Source: a virus
Length of the DNA: 23,817 nucleotides
Strand: one strand, 5' to 3'
Virus record (IMG/VR): IMGVR_UViG_3300017757_000162
Coordinates: 1 to 23,817 of that record
Shown here: piece after piece, positions 7,509 through 16,819 of the stretch
Numbering within the stretch: position 1 is the first letter of the stretch
Layout: the number at the start of each line of letters is the position of its first letter
Notes under the pieces: model-generated
The model's database searches: none
The model's input: the letters and a program-made list of their open reading frames with translations, nothing else
What the model was told of the DNA's origin: nothing
Made by a program: the position numbers and the translations under genes

Positions 7509-7958
7509 TCAAAAGCTCCACTCGAATGGTGCGCCATGGACTTGGAAACTTACATCGGCACTAACCACTTCGCCTACGCTGCAAGTCATTGAAAAAGACG
7601 TTACATAAGCATAAATCCCTATAGCGCCGCCACCGTCAACAGCTAGACGAATTTTGCATAACTCAGGCTGTGCATTAGCCCCGTAACTATCAGAGTCAAA
7701 GCTGTTGTTGCCCGTCTTAATTAGCGGACCGCCTACACGTTCAACGTTGCTGACAGTTTCGGAGTAATACAGCAACGAAGCTTGCCCGCTAGCTGTACGA
7801 AGGCCATTGAGAAGAGTGGCATCGGTGTCTTGCAAGCTTGTTGTATCAAGCGTTTGCTGTTGTGTTGAATAACTCCAATTCTTCAGCCTTCCAACCTTCA
7901 CAGGTGTGCCAGACGCTGTGGAAATTTCCATGACGCCATGTTGCCCTGAAAAATACAT
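7509..7958 (-). CDS. Tail tube-like protein (short paralogue)
   Basis: A 149-residue protein with a compact tube-subunit pattern: VGRLKNWSYSTQQQTLDTTSLQD (23-45), then GLRTASGQASLLYYSE and a final strand VSADVSFQVHGAPFEW. The LDTT(S/T)L motif is identical in kind to that of the major tail protein at 17380-18168. It lacks the inserted domain of that protein, and its size is typical of minimal tube folds. It precedes the 286-residue relative by 6 bp, so the two may form a distal tube or tip ring together. A GGAG sequence about 11 bp upstream of the ATG could be the ribosome binding site. Confidence 0.65.
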   Translation of the reverse strand: MYFSGQHGVMEISTASGTPVKVGRLKNWSYSTQQQTLDTTSLQDTDATLLNGLRTASGQASLLYYSETVSNVERVGGPLIKTGNNSFDSDSYGANAQPELCKIRLAVDGGGAIGIYAYVTSFSMTCSVGEVVSADVSFQVHGAPFEWSF

Positions 7959-7987
7959 TGAAGAACTGTCTCCCCATTTAATTTATT

Positions 7988-8395
7988 CTAAGCGCCATAC
8001 AAAAGCCCAATGAACTGGAGCTGAACTGTAGAAATTCCAGGGTAGATGCTTTGTAATTGGGGCGGCTCCTTATAGCGCCACCGGAGCACCTTTTTGCCGT
8101 CTTGCATGGCACCTTGTAAATCAGTGCCCATACCTTGCCAACCTCTGGTGTTCTCAAAGATCACATAATCATCGTTGATCATTGACTCGTAGTGGTTCAA
8201 CAGATCTGCCGCTAGTTCGTCGCTGATGTTGTTGAAATCGAGCGTTAGCTCTGCATTCACAAAGCTTTGGCCGTATTGAACAATTGAAACCGCTCCATTT
8301 TGAGCCTCAAAAACGGTCTGCGGTAAACGGCCAGGTCTATAAGAACGACCAGTCGGAACGATGCCTTGCGGGAATGAACGGAGGTTAGGCGCCAT
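7988..8395 (-). CDS. Small tail-tip protein, unknown family
   Basis: A 135-residue protein following the tip hub gene, with its ATG overlapping the hub stop by one base (TAATG). It starts RSFPQGIVPTGRSYRPGRLPQTVFEAQNGAV and has a segment NISDELAADLLNHYESM that looks like a helix followed by YVIF. The pattern of an N-terminal beta strand, helix and C-terminal QLQFIGLLYG strand is reminiscent of lambda gpM-like minor tail proteins, but I cannot assign it with confidence. Size and context support a minor virion component at the tail tip. Confidence 0.65.
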   Translation of the reverse strand: MAPNLRSFPQGIVPTGRSYRPGRLPQTVFEAQNGAVSIVQYGQSFVNAELTLDFNNISDELAADLLNHYESMINDDYVIFENTRGWQGMGTDLQGAMQDGKKVLRWRYKEPPQLQSIYPGISTVQLQFIGLLYGA

Positions 8396-11300
8396 TAAAA
8401 GGTCTCCTCAACAAACTCATTATCGTTCTCTGTCCAGTCTAAGATTTGCAGCGCTCCGGTACTGGTCAAAGGAGAGACCGAACCCGAAACCTCGACTAAA
8501 CCGTCAGAGCTATAAGTCAAAGATTCGCATTTATAACAACGTGTCTCTTCAACTGAGGAAGCTTTACAGAATAAAGTTCCAAATAAATTGCTGTTAGAAA
8601 CCTTACCCTCTCGAATGCTCATGTTTGTCGGTGAGCTAACGCCAGTTTGACCAGGGCGCCAATACACAATCGTGGTGTCATTGTTCTCCCCAAATGAAAG
8701 AGAGCTAGTAATATTGCCCTCAAAATCTATGCTGCCACTTTGGAAACGGTCTGTGTGAGTAGTCGTGCTAGCCACTCGGAAATATTCACCAGGCTCTAAG
8801 CTCATCGCCGCCTGCGGCGTGGTTTCAAACTTAATTCCGTGATCAATGATTTCGCGAGTTTTTAGGGCATAACGCAAAAACTGACGGGCGTGGTTTTCGC
8901 TAGTCATAAATCCGGTGCAATCAAACTCTTCAACTGGGTCTGAATCACTACCAGAGGCCAGACGCATGGTCATGGTGCGAACAACAGGGAACCCATTCTT
9001 GACTTCACCCCGGAACATACAAACACCGATGAATGGTTGGCGCTCTTCTGGCGAGAGAAAACTCACAGCCATATTGCGCATGATGCCATCAGTGAATAAT
9101 GCTTTGATCTGTGGAGCTGTGCCTTTCTCGATCAAATAAGTTTTTTTATTAAAAGGAACAGAAGGAATTAGCGCAAATTTGCCGCCTTTGATAGTGAAAT
9201 CCAAAAGCATAAAAGCGCCATTCTGATAAATAAATTCTCGAAGATTTTGATTATCTGCAACGATGCCATCCCAATAAAAACCATTAGCGGCACAGAATCT
9301 TGCTGATTCTGTCATAGCTTCTTTGTCTACCGATTGAGTGCCAATTAACTTGCCCGCACCAAATTTATCATCAGTCAACATGTAATAAGCAATTTCAGGG
9401 AAGAAATGGGTAGAGCCAATGATTTTATTGTTTTCAGACTGACCACCTGAAGGACGTTTATTGCCTGAGAATAAATGCTCTACCATCATCCCGCGTTGCA
9501 CATAAGCAGATAAACTATTGAAAGATGTCCATTCTTTTGCGTTTAGTAGTTTAATGCCAGCCAGCGCAAGATTTTCATATTGAGGAACAGGATTTTCAGT
9601 AAATTTATTTGTGTTCGCCGGGAACTGCTCAATCAACTCATTGCAAAAAATAATCTTATGCTCAGGTCCATTTGTATGACTGCTTTGATCCGTGTTGTTT
9701 ATAAAATAATCACAAATTGCATTTAAGGGGCTGTAGTTTGTACCTGGCTCAATAAAGGCTTCAAGGTTGGCTGCAGTGTCGTTACCGCCAGGGTAGCTTG
9801 GTTCTTTTAAACCGCCTGCTTCGTTCTCTTGAATTTCGGTAATGCCAATATTGATTGGTGTGCCATTTATCTGAACGTTAGTGTTCACCCTGTAGCCGGA
9901 ACCCTTACTTGATATTGACCAGCGGTAAGCATCACCAACAGGGGTGGTTTCAGATTGATAATAAACAAGCCTTACAACTGCACTGTCATTTGATCCGTCA
10001 ATAAGACGCCTTGCAAAGACTTGTGGCTCTACAGGCCCGGCCTCATTTAATACTAATTTTTCAATATAAAATTTTCCTGATTGACCGCTAGTAAACATTT
10101 CACGAGATATCCGCCAGGAGTCGTATGTTTCAACGCGAGTGAAATTAGAGATACCATAAAGATCAGGGATCGCAGGCATTGATTGTTGTTTGCGAATATT
10201 AAATATTTCATAAACAGTTCCGCCAATATTATATGAAGAGCCATATCTAGTATCTACAAGCCAATCAACACCATTGGCAGTGACAGTCTGGCCAGCCTCG
10301 GCACTACCTAAGAATTCATTATCAACCCAAACTTGGTATGTATTTGGGTCGCCTCTACGAACAGCACCTTTTATTACTGCGTTTCTAATTATTCCACGGG
10401 AAGCATCAACATCGCGAGTTGTCTGAGCTAAGACTAAAGTGTAAGCAGCGGATCCTGATTGTTTTAATGATGATCGTTGATAAGTAATATTTGTATGATT
10501 TAAGTTTCTATTTGATGAACTTCCAAGATAATTATTTGTTCTATAGAAATCGTTTTGACCGGTTTCCGTATTGAAAATAACGCCAGTTGTGACAGCAGAG
10601 AATTTTTCATTACCGTCATTATCAGTTACGCGCTGTGAGCCGCTGAATCGATCCTGACGGTCTGGGTCTGGGACAAGTGACGAACCGGCGGTAGTGACTT
10701 GGCCTTGGCGTTTGTAGCGACGGCTTTCATTATTGCTATAAAAATAATCGCTGGTACTTAAATTTGTGGTCGCAACAAGCCTGCTATCAAACCAATATTG
10801 GAAAGTGCTACCAACTTTTACAACGCCATAAACATAGACTGGGCTTGAATTGCCAGCAAATTGGATATCATATTCAGTTCTTTTGCTGCCATAACCTGCA
10901 AGAATTAATTGATTATTATCGCCGGTTGGCCGCTCAGTTTGGCTAATAAGTTTGTATTGTAAATCACGGTCGTTGCTTCCTTTTACCTCTATAAAATCAT
11001 TTTCTTTATTTGATGTGCCTTTAATCTGTCCTTCCCACCAATAAGTCCTAGTCTGGGTTTCTTTGTCAACTATGACCATGGATTTATTTTCTAAACCTGT
11101 TGTAAATAAAACACCCAAAGACTTATTTGATGCACTTGCCAAAGGAATCTCGTTTTCATCGCTATAAGCAGATAATTCAACGATTGGGCCGGTATCGTCC
11201 GCCCCTGTATTCTGGTTTTTAAAAGTAAATACCCATTCAGGATTTGCGGCTTTTGTTTGACTTACAACATAATGAATACCAGTATAAAAAATTTGATAGC

Positions 11301-13101
11301 CATTAATTAAACCAGTTGTGTTTTCAGCGAATTTGCCCTTGTGCATAGGCCTACCGTCGAGCAAATGAACGTCAATCCCATCATTTTGGATCGATTGATA
11401 AAACGTTGACCCAGGCACCGGAACAATCTGAAATTCATGCTGCCCTTGCTCTTGCTGAATAAATAAGGTATTAAAAATAAATTCAGGGCTGACGCCTTTG
11501 ACGGCAAAGACTCTTTCGCCTGTGATATCAATCCATGATTTAGCGCCTAATTCGCGTGCATAGACACGAAAAAAACTATATCTAGATGTGTATTTTGTGA
11601 CTGTTCCTAAACCAATCCCTGAATTTTTCTCTTGGTATTTATCGATTGTTTTGTAACTAGGATGCGCATTGAAATTGGCAGATCCTTGAATTTGCCGCCA
11701 TACCTCAGAGCGGATGCCAATTTCCGTGGCATTACATGGGCGGCTATTGCTTAAAGTGGCAACTGCCAGTTGCTGAACGCAACCACGTTCCCAAGGATTG
11801 TTTAATGATTCTTTGTAATTACCTTTTCCTATATCGATGGCTGAACTAAGGCCGATAATTTGTTTACTCCCTGGTAAATTTGGAGGCCTGAAAAAAATAT
11901 AGCTTAGATCTGTTGTAAGTTCTGGCGCCCAAGTTCTATTGGGGCGTTGTATGCAAATGGCCCGAGCTTGGTTAAGCATATATTCTTGGCCTTCCTGGAT
12001 CGATTCATCAACTTGTGCTCTTGTTTCATCCTGAAATTGCAACACATCTGAAAGGCCCCATGGGTCAAACTGTTTCCTGTCTGTATCTAAGCGATGAGCA
12101 CTAATTCTGTATGTTGTTTCACGTCCATCGTTACGGATACACCCCGCAGTCCGAGGGTAATCCTTGATAATCTTTTCAATTTTTACTCGACTATCTTTTT
12201 TTACTTCCCGGCTTGAATCATCACCGGTAGGGTAAGTGACTAGCTCATAGGGGAGCATGAATTTATGACCATTAGGTAATGGCTTGTAAAGACCAAATTG
12301 GGTCCGTGTCGAAGGTGTCCGTGTTCCAGAAAAATGGGGTTTATATTGGCCTCTTCCTGCCGATGGATAATAAGGGCTAAACGCATCATTGTCTGATGAC
12401 GTGGTTAGTTTTCCTTCTTCGTATTGGTCCCCTTCAATTCCATTTGTTAAACGATTGCTATTTGCTTTTCCCAAACTAAAGAACAATTGATTTTTATATT
12501 CAGAAAAATCACGTAACATCAGGTCGCCAATGGCGAAGCCGTCGTAATCAGGTGTCCCACCTAATCGCCCCGCGCCCATCATCATTACGGCCGTCAGGGT
12601 CTGTGTTGTCCCTGCCGTGATCATTTGGCTGTACAAAAGCTGCGTATCAATACGAATGCCCCCGGAATTTTTGTCGCGATCAGCAAAAACCAACGGGATT
12701 GTTTCCCCTAATTCAGCAAGAGATTGAACCCCATTGAAATTGCTTGATTTTGTATAACGGCTACGTCCTGTTGACCCTGCAATTTCTAACCGTGCTTTTG
12801 TCTTTGGTGGTTCTTTTGGCTTTGGTGCTAGAAGGGCGCCAACTGCAGTTAACGCAATACCAACAACAAGATTGACGACTATTGCTGTGATTGGATCATT
12901 TACAACGTCAGGGAGATGGTCATATCCCTCTGGTCTTTCTTTGACTGCGTCTTGTGCATTGGCTACAAAGTCCCAATATTCATCTGCTGTTATCCCTAAC
13001 TGTTCACACAGGCTTATTTCTACCGGGAGCAGTACAGCTCTTCTGCCGCTAGGACGCCGATGGGACTCCAGATTGCCGCCGACCCGCTGAAGTGAATCCA
13101 T
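8395..13101 (-). CDS. Tail tip attachment / central hub protein (lambda gpJ-like)
   Basis: A 1568-residue protein, the largest in the window, in the place of lambda gpJ. It would form the central tail spike and contact the host receptor. A hydrophobic, Gly/Ala-rich segment lies at about 71-92 (ITAIVVNLVVGIALTAVGAL), then a Pro/Lys linker, then LAELGETIPLVFADRD, a motif near the start of hub proteins of this class. A conserved ATEIGIRSEVWRQIQG lies near 480. Residues about 1250-1480 resemble the Phage-tail_3 hub domain (FMTSENHARQFLRYALKTRE, then LEPGEYFRVAS). The ATG at 13101 has GAGG four bases upstream but gives an 82-bp overlap with the preceding gene. The first 22 residues look unlike the rest, so the true start could be a later non-ATG codon. 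Confidence 0.88.
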   Translation of the reverse strand: MDSLQRVGGNLESHRRPSGRRAVLLPVEISLCEQLGITADEYWDFVANAQDAVKERPEGYDHLPDVVNDPITAIVVNLVVGIALTAVGALLAPKPKEPPKTKARLEIAGSTGRSRYTKSSNFNGVQSLAELGETIPLVFADRDKNSGGIRIDTQLLYSQMITAGTTQTLTAVMMMGAGRLGGTPDYDGFAIGDLMLRDFSEYKNQLFFSLGKANSNRLTNGIEGDQYEEGKLTTSSDNDAFSPYYPSAGRGQYKPHFSGTRTPSTRTQFGLYKPLPNGHKFMLPYELVTYPTGDDSSREVKKDSRVKIEKIIKDYPRTAGCIRNDGRETTYRISAHRLDTDRKQFDPWGLSDVLQFQDETRAQVDESIQEGQEYMLNQARAICIQRPNRTWAPELTTDLSYIFFRPPNLPGSKQIIGLSSAIDIGKGNYKESLNNPWERGCVQQLAVATLSNSRPCNATEIGIRSEVWRQIQGSANFNAHPSYKTIDKYQEKNSGIGLGTVTKYTSRYSFFRVYARELGAKSWIDITGERVFAVKGVSPEFIFNTLFIQQEQGQHEFQIVPVPGSTFYQSIQNDGIDVHLLDGRPMHKGKFAENTTGLINGYQIFYTGIHYVVSQTKAANPEWVFTFKNQNTGADDTGPIVELSAYSDENEIPLASASNKSLGVLFTTGLENKSMVIVDKETQTRTYWWEGQIKGTSNKENDFIEVKGSNDRDLQYKLISQTERPTGDNNQLILAGYGSKRTEYDIQFAGNSSPVYVYGVVKVGSTFQYWFDSRLVATTNLSTSDYFYSNNESRRYKRQGQVTTAGSSLVPDPDRQDRFSGSQRVTDNDGNEKFSAVTTGVIFNTETGQNDFYRTNNYLGSSSNRNLNHTNITYQRSSLKQSGSAAYTLVLAQTTRDVDASRGIIRNAVIKGAVRRGDPNTYQVWVDNEFLGSAEAGQTVTANGVDWLVDTRYGSSYNIGGTVYEIFNIRKQQSMPAIPDLYGISNFTRVETYDSWRISREMFTSGQSGKFYIEKLVLNEAGPVEPQVFARRLIDGSNDSAVVRLVYYQSETTPVGDAYRWSISSKGSGYRVNTNVQINGTPINIGITEIQENEAGGLKEPSYPGGNDTAANLEAFIEPGTNYSPLNAICDYFINNTDQSSHTNGPEHKIIFCNELIEQFPANTNKFTENPVPQYENLALAGIKLLNAKEWTSFNSLSAYVQRGMMVEHLFSGNKRPSGGQSENNKIIGSTHFFPEIAYYMLTDDKFGAGKLIGTQSVDKEAMTESARFCAANGFYWDGIVADNQNLREFIYQNGAFMLLDFTIKGGKFALIPSVPFNKKTYLIEKGTAPQIKALFTDGIMRNMAVSFLSPEERQPFIGVCMFRGEVKNGFPVVRTMTMRLASGSDSDPVEEFDCTGFMTSENHARQFLRYALKTREIIDHGIKFETTPQAAMSLEPGEYFRVASTTTHTDRFQSGSIDFEGNITSSLSFGENNDTTIVYWRPGQTGVSSPTNMSIREGKVSNSNLFGTLFCKASSVEETRCYKCESLTYSSDGLVEVSGSVSPLTSTGALQILDWTENDNEFVEETF

Positions 13102-13391
13102 CCTTCCTCGAAAAATGTTGCCAGACCGAGACCAAACTCAGACCGACAAAGCGCAACTGTTTTAATTGTAGGGGAGTCTATTTTGTTGCCCCAAGCTGAT
13201 AATTGTTCTTGAAATACTGAGGTGTCACCCTTACGGATTCTTCGATACCAATCACGTTGCGGCTCAGGTGTTGGGACACCCTGAAAAGCCATAACTATTC
13301 TAAAAATCGATAAACAATCAGCCGCTCCATGGTTATCAGGGGTAGCCCCCAAACGGTACGGCAAACCAATCAACTCATAAGGATGAATCAT
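13020..13391 (-). CDS. NlpC/P60-like tail tip peptidase (lambda gpK-like)
   Basis: A 123-residue protein with the N-terminal signature of NlpC/P60 cysteine peptidases: IGLPYRLGATPDNHGAADC (8-26), in which Cys26 would be the nucleophile. His100 in GWIHFSG is the likely catalytic His. A third polar residue is not obvious. In siphoviruses such proteins sit at the tail tip and may cut peptidoglycan crosslinks during DNA entry, or act in tail assembly. Only the NlpC part is present; lambda gpK also has an N-terminal JAB/MPN domain, missing here. The ATG overlaps the stop of the gpL-like gene by 4 bp, and the 3' end overlaps the hub gene by 82 bp. Confidence 0.75.
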   Translation of the reverse strand: MIHPYELIGLPYRLGATPDNHGAADCLSIFRIVMAFQGVPTPEPQRDWYRRIRKGDTSVFQEQLSAWGNKIDSPTIKTVALCRSEFGLGLATFFEEGWIHFSGSAAIWSPIGVLAAEELYCSR

Positions 13392-13861
13392 CCTGCGTTG
13401 ATGTTTGCAGTCACGGGAAGCCTGCCAACCAATTGTTTGGTTAAGACGCGTGTAGGTGCATTAGCCCCTACCGCATCAATGCCGCTACTAAGGATTACCT
13501 CAAGCGTTTCATAGTCGTAGGTCATTGTTGCCGCCAGCCAAGTCTCTTCAGTTAAAATCTTGCCAAGCGAACCGTAATTTGAATCTAGTACGACTGAATA
13601 AACATTTATATGCTGTCTGTTCATCACAGCTTCTTTAGCAATTCCTTGACTAATTTGGTTAACGGATAAAACAAGAGCCGCTTCTAAATTGTCACCTGTT
13701 CTGTTTTTAGCTGCACCTTGATAGATGAAACTTAGATATTCAAACGTTGGCCCAGTGCCATCTATCTGTATTGCCTGGCCTGGCTCCGCATTTTGATAAC
13801 GCCGTGGTGATGCGCTGCCATCAATCACTTCAATAAAGTTTGCGAGACGAACGAATGACAT
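13388..13861 (-). CDS. Minor tail protein, gpL / DUF1833-like
   Basis: A 157-residue protein between the tape measure and the NlpC-like gene, the place of lambda gpL. The C-terminal half (YSVVLDSNYGSLGKILTEETW, then TLEVILSSGI) and the end PTRVLTKQLVGRLPVTA fit the beta-rich part of gpL/DUF1833 proteins. It has no cysteine at all, so the C-terminal iron-sulphur domain of lambda gpL is absent. It would form part of the distal tail ring joining tube and hub. It starts 3 bp after the tape measure stop. Confidence 0.65.
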   Translation of the reverse strand: MSFVRLANFIEVIDGSASPRRYQNAEPGQAIQIDGTGPTFEYLSFIYQGAAKNRTGDNLEAALVLSVNQISQGIAKEAVMNRQHINVYSVVLDSNYGSLGKILTEETWLAATMTYDYETLEVILSSGIDAVGANAPTRVLTKQLVGRLPVTANINAG

Positions 13862-13864
13862 GGA

Positions 13865-16642
13865 TTAAAGGCCTAAGCGTTGGCGTTGAGATCTTGAATT
13901 TTGAAGTTGTTTCATCGCCATGCTTTTGCCTTGCTTGGCACCTTCAGCAACAAGAGAAGACGCCTCAGACCGTGGGATGTAATCGTTGCCGTTGAAATTA
14001 AGCGTTGGCCCTTTGTAAGTGACTTCGGCTTTGACTGGGCCTGAAGAAGCCGCCGCAGCGCTATTGCCTCCGCTGTAAGTGTCTAAAGCCGCTTTGCTTT
14101 GCTCATTGCTTAAGACAGTGCCAGCCGAATCAGGTACGAACAACTCCGGCCCGCGTTCTCCGACTACAGAAATTTGACCAAGAGGCGGGCGACCACCTTC
14201 CGCAAAACCTGGCCCAAACTTTGGTAATGCAGGCGCCGCAGCTCCACCCCCAGGATTCAATATCCCAAGCACTTTCATCATTAGCGCTTTGGCAATCATT
14301 TTTGTTGCCATATCAATAAACGCTTTGCCAATATTTTTGAACATATCCCCAAAGGCTTCTTTTGCGGTCTTTGTTCCGTCAATCAATCCAGTAATTGCGC
14401 TAGACATTGCGCTGCCTATTTCGCCTTCAATTGTCTGTGCCAAACTTACAATCATTCCTTCTGTATTAGTTAGGTCCGCCTCAAGTTGCGCCATATACGA
14501 CTCAACCTCGCCAGGGTCTGGGGGCTCTATCTTGCTTGCTTCAGCTTGTCGTTCTTTTTCTTGGGTGATTTGTCCAGACAATTCAAGCTCACGTTCTAAT
14601 TTTGCAATAGTTGCGGCCCGTTCTTCATTTGCGGCAACGATTGCGTTCTTTTCTCCGTCAAGCGTATTTACTAAGTTTTGTTCAATTTGTAAGATATCTT
14701 TAGCAGCTTCGAGTCTTAGCTTTTCGATTGGGTCCATTGCCTTAGCAATCGCTAGCTCAGCTTGTTTAATTTTTAAATTTTGCTCAGACAACCTTATTCG
14801 TTTAGCTGTGTCTTCAAGTTCCCTTGCTTCATCTTCAGCGCCAGTATTTGTTGCAGGCGGTTGAATTGTTGGAGGAGGGGTCTTCAACTGGTCTTCGAGC
14901 CTTAGTTGATCTCTAAAGGCGTTTACCTTATCCATATCAAGGGCCGCACCTTGTGTTGGATCAGTATCCGTAATCTGAATGCGGCGCATATTTAATTCGT
15001 CAATTTTTCCAATTAAGCCATCGACTGCTGTAGACGCCCCATCAGTTCCAAGGACAAAATCAAGAATTGATTCGTACCATGTAACCGTTTTATTTTTTGC
15101 ACTTTCAAGCCTTAATTCCAATTCTTTAATTTCAGCTTCAAGTTGTGGAATTGTTCCTTCTCTTAGCAAATTATTGTAGTCATTTGTTGCAGCCCATAAA
15201 TCATATTGTTGCTTGACTAAAACGCCTACTGCTGCCGCAGCCGCTAGCCATCCCATTGATGCAAGCGTACCTTTTACCAATACCAAGGCTTTGTTTAAAG
15301 TTCCAGCCGCAACAGCCTTTCCCAGCAATGCGGTTTTGCCACCAACAATGAGAGGAATTGCCCGAGAGAGCCACCCAGCCAGCGCGGTAGCTTTTAGCAA
15401 AACAATTGCTTTGGTAAGTGCAATTACCCCGGCGGTTGCCAAGCCAATCTTTACGGCCATAATCCCCGCAGGGGAATTAATCGCGTTGATAGTATCCGCT
15501 AACGCCTGCAAAATTGGAATAATTGCTTCTGCCGCTGCTGATTGCTCAGAAAACACATTTTGGAATGCCGTAGCAACTGATTTCAAAGCGCCTTGAATTG
15601 TTTGCGCTGCTGTGTCATTAGCTTTTTGAGCTACCCCTGCAGCGTTGGCCTGATTCAAAATCAAGCGTTCAAGCTTTGGCAAATCATTTAACAGAGGGGC
15701 AATCGCTTGTCCTGCCTCTGTGCCAATAATTTTAAACAGATCCTCTTTGCTAGTTACTTTTTCAAGCTTCCTCAGCGTTTTTGCTAAACCATCCGCCTCA
15801 ATCGTTGCGGCATTAATTTCAACACCGTATTTACCAAGTAATTCGACACCTTCTTTTGTTGGCGCCGCCAGCTTGGCCAAGGAAGAACGGATAGCAGTAA
15901 TACCAATTTCAGCATTTACGCCATTAGCTGTAACTGCAGCAATCGCACCATTGAGATCTGACAACGGGACGCCAAGAGCTGCTGCAATTGGTGCCACCTT
16001 GCCGATGTTCCTGGCGTATTCATCGAGCACAATCTTGCCATCGTTCTGCGTCTGAATAAATCCATCGACTAACCCACCCGCTTTGTCAGCCGACAATCCA
16101 TAAGCATTCAAAACAGACGTTGTGGCATTGGCAACGGTATTGATATCTGAGAAGCCACCAACAGCGCCAAGGCTGGCTGCTTTCAATACCTTGCTTGCAT
16201 CCGCTGCATTATTAAAGCCAGCCGACGCCACGTCATAAGCCGCCCCAGTTAATTCAACAACGCTTGCCTGACCTTTTAATTCTGCGCTGACCTTTTTTAA
16301 ACTGACTACAAGGTCTTCAGAATCAACACCTAGCGAACGAACCTTCGCTTCAAAAAAGTTCTGATCGCTAAGCGTTTTAAACCCTGCACCCAATCCAGCA
16401 ACAGCCACCAACATTGGCGCAATTGTTGATGCCAAACTTTTAAGAGATTTACTTAATACCCCAACGCCGCCGGAAGCCCCACGCGCAGCTCCGCCAAATT
16501 TCTTTATTGAATTGGCTGCCTTTGGCGTTGTTTTCTGCAGCCTTGTGACTTCCTTCTCAAGCGCCTCCATCCGGCGTTCTAGCTTTTGCAGGTCTGAAAG
16601 ACCTTTTACCTGAATGGGGATATCAACGGGTGCTAAAGCCAA
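13865..16642 (-). CDS. Tail tape measure protein
   Basis: A 925-residue protein that sets tail length and is ejected with DNA. An N-terminal coiled coil (about 15-45, KLERRMEALEKEVTRLQK) is followed by the PhageMin_Tail core at about 95-330 (LTGAAYDVASAGFNNAADA, then GKVAPIAAALGVPLSDLNGA). Hydrophobic Ala/Gly/Leu-rich segments lie at about 390-480, then charged coiled coil at about 490-700. The end has FAEGG at 813-817 and VGERGPELFVP at 827-837, frequent in tape measures. At about 0.15 nm per residue the tail would be near 140 nm. The chosen start is a TTG at 16642 with no visible ribosome binding site, directly after the T-tract of a terminator. An ATG at 16570 is an alternative but would cut into the coiled coil. 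Confidence 0.92.
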   Translation of the reverse strand: MALAPVDIPIQVKGLSDLQKLERRMEALEKEVTRLQKTTPKAANSIKKFGGAARGASGGVGVLSKSLKSLASTIAPMLVAVAGLGAGFKTLSDQNFFEAKVRSLGVDSEDLVVSLKKVSAELKGQASVVELTGAAYDVASAGFNNAADASKVLKAASLGAVGGFSDINTVANATTSVLNAYGLSADKAGGLVDGFIQTQNDGKIVLDEYARNIGKVAPIAAALGVPLSDLNGAIAAVTANGVNAEIGITAIRSSLAKLAAPTKEGVELLGKYGVEINAATIEADGLAKTLRKLEKVTSKEDLFKIIGTEAGQAIAPLLNDLPKLERLILNQANAAGVAQKANDTAAQTIQGALKSVATAFQNVFSEQSAAAEAIIPILQALADTINAINSPAGIMAVKIGLATAGVIALTKAIVLLKATALAGWLSRAIPLIVGGKTALLGKAVAAGTLNKALVLVKGTLASMGWLAAAAAVGVLVKQQYDLWAATNDYNNLLREGTIPQLEAEIKELELRLESAKNKTVTWYESILDFVLGTDGASTAVDGLIGKIDELNMRRIQITDTDPTQGAALDMDKVNAFRDQLRLEDQLKTPPPTIQPPATNTGAEDEARELEDTAKRIRLSEQNLKIKQAELAIAKAMDPIEKLRLEAAKDILQIEQNLVNTLDGEKNAIVAANEERAATIAKLERELELSGQITQEKERQAEASKIEPPDPGEVESYMAQLEADLTNTEGMIVSLAQTIEGEIGSAMSSAITGLIDGTKTAKEAFGDMFKNIGKAFIDMATKMIAKALMMKVLGILNPGGGAAAPALPKFGPGFAEGGRPPLGQISVVGERGPELFVPDSAGTVLSNEQSKAALDTYSGGNSAAAASSGPVKAEVTYKGPTLNFNGNDYIPRSEASSLVAEGAKQGKSMAMKQLQNSRSQRQRLGL

Positions 16643-16643
16643 G

Positions 16644-16678
16644 AAAAAAAACCGCCGATAGGTTAATTCTAACGGCGG
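16644..16678 (-). terminator. Intrinsic terminator just before the tape measure start
   Basis: On the minus strand CCGCCG (16678-16673) pairs with CGGCGG (16657-16652). The stem extends three further pairs past one mismatch and is followed by eight T residues (16651-16644). The hairpin overlaps the TAG stop of the second chaperone frame (16669-16671), and the T-tract ends one base before the tape measure TTG. It should reduce transcription into the tape measure and tail-tip genes unless antiterminated. Confidence 0.8.
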
Positions 16679-16818
16679 CCAGATTTTGCTTTTTTCATTG
16701 CCTCTTGTTGCTGCGTCCCCTGGTAATCAAAGAACAGCAACCACAGCCACAACTCTTGTGGCGTCATCTCTTGCCGCAATCGAGTAAGGGACATTCCCAA
16801 CTCTTTCGCAACCGTCAT
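16669..16818 (-). CDS. Tail assembly chaperone, second frame (gpT-like)
   Basis: A 49-residue frame from the ATG at 16818: EMTVAKELGMSLTRLRQEMTPQELWLWLLFFDYQ. The pattern LG-x-S/T-x-x-x-L followed by EL-x-x-W is typical of the second part of split tail-assembly chaperones that bind the tape measure. The ATG lies one base after the TGA of the first chaperone gene, so translational reinitiation is possible. The same frame is open back to a TTG at 16917, and the residues just before the ATG (AQFKRESQLINE) look family-like. That suggests the functional product is a fusion made by frameshifting from the upstream gene. The frame relation needs a +1 (or -2) shift. Confidence 0.65.
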   Translation of the reverse strand: MTVAKELGMSLTRLRQEMTPQELWLWLLFFDYQGTQQQEAMKKAKSGRR

Positions 16819-16819
16819 T

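Noticed and set aside
13861-13885. GGCCTAAGC at the end of the tape measure gene as another copy of the palindromic element
   Set aside because: Only the left half matches, it lies in coding sequence, and the right arm is different.
14289-16055. Long plus-strand open frames opposite the tape measure gene
   Set aside because: They are Ser/Ala-rich antisense shadows of the strongly supported minus-strand tape measure and have no motif or ribosome binding context of their own.
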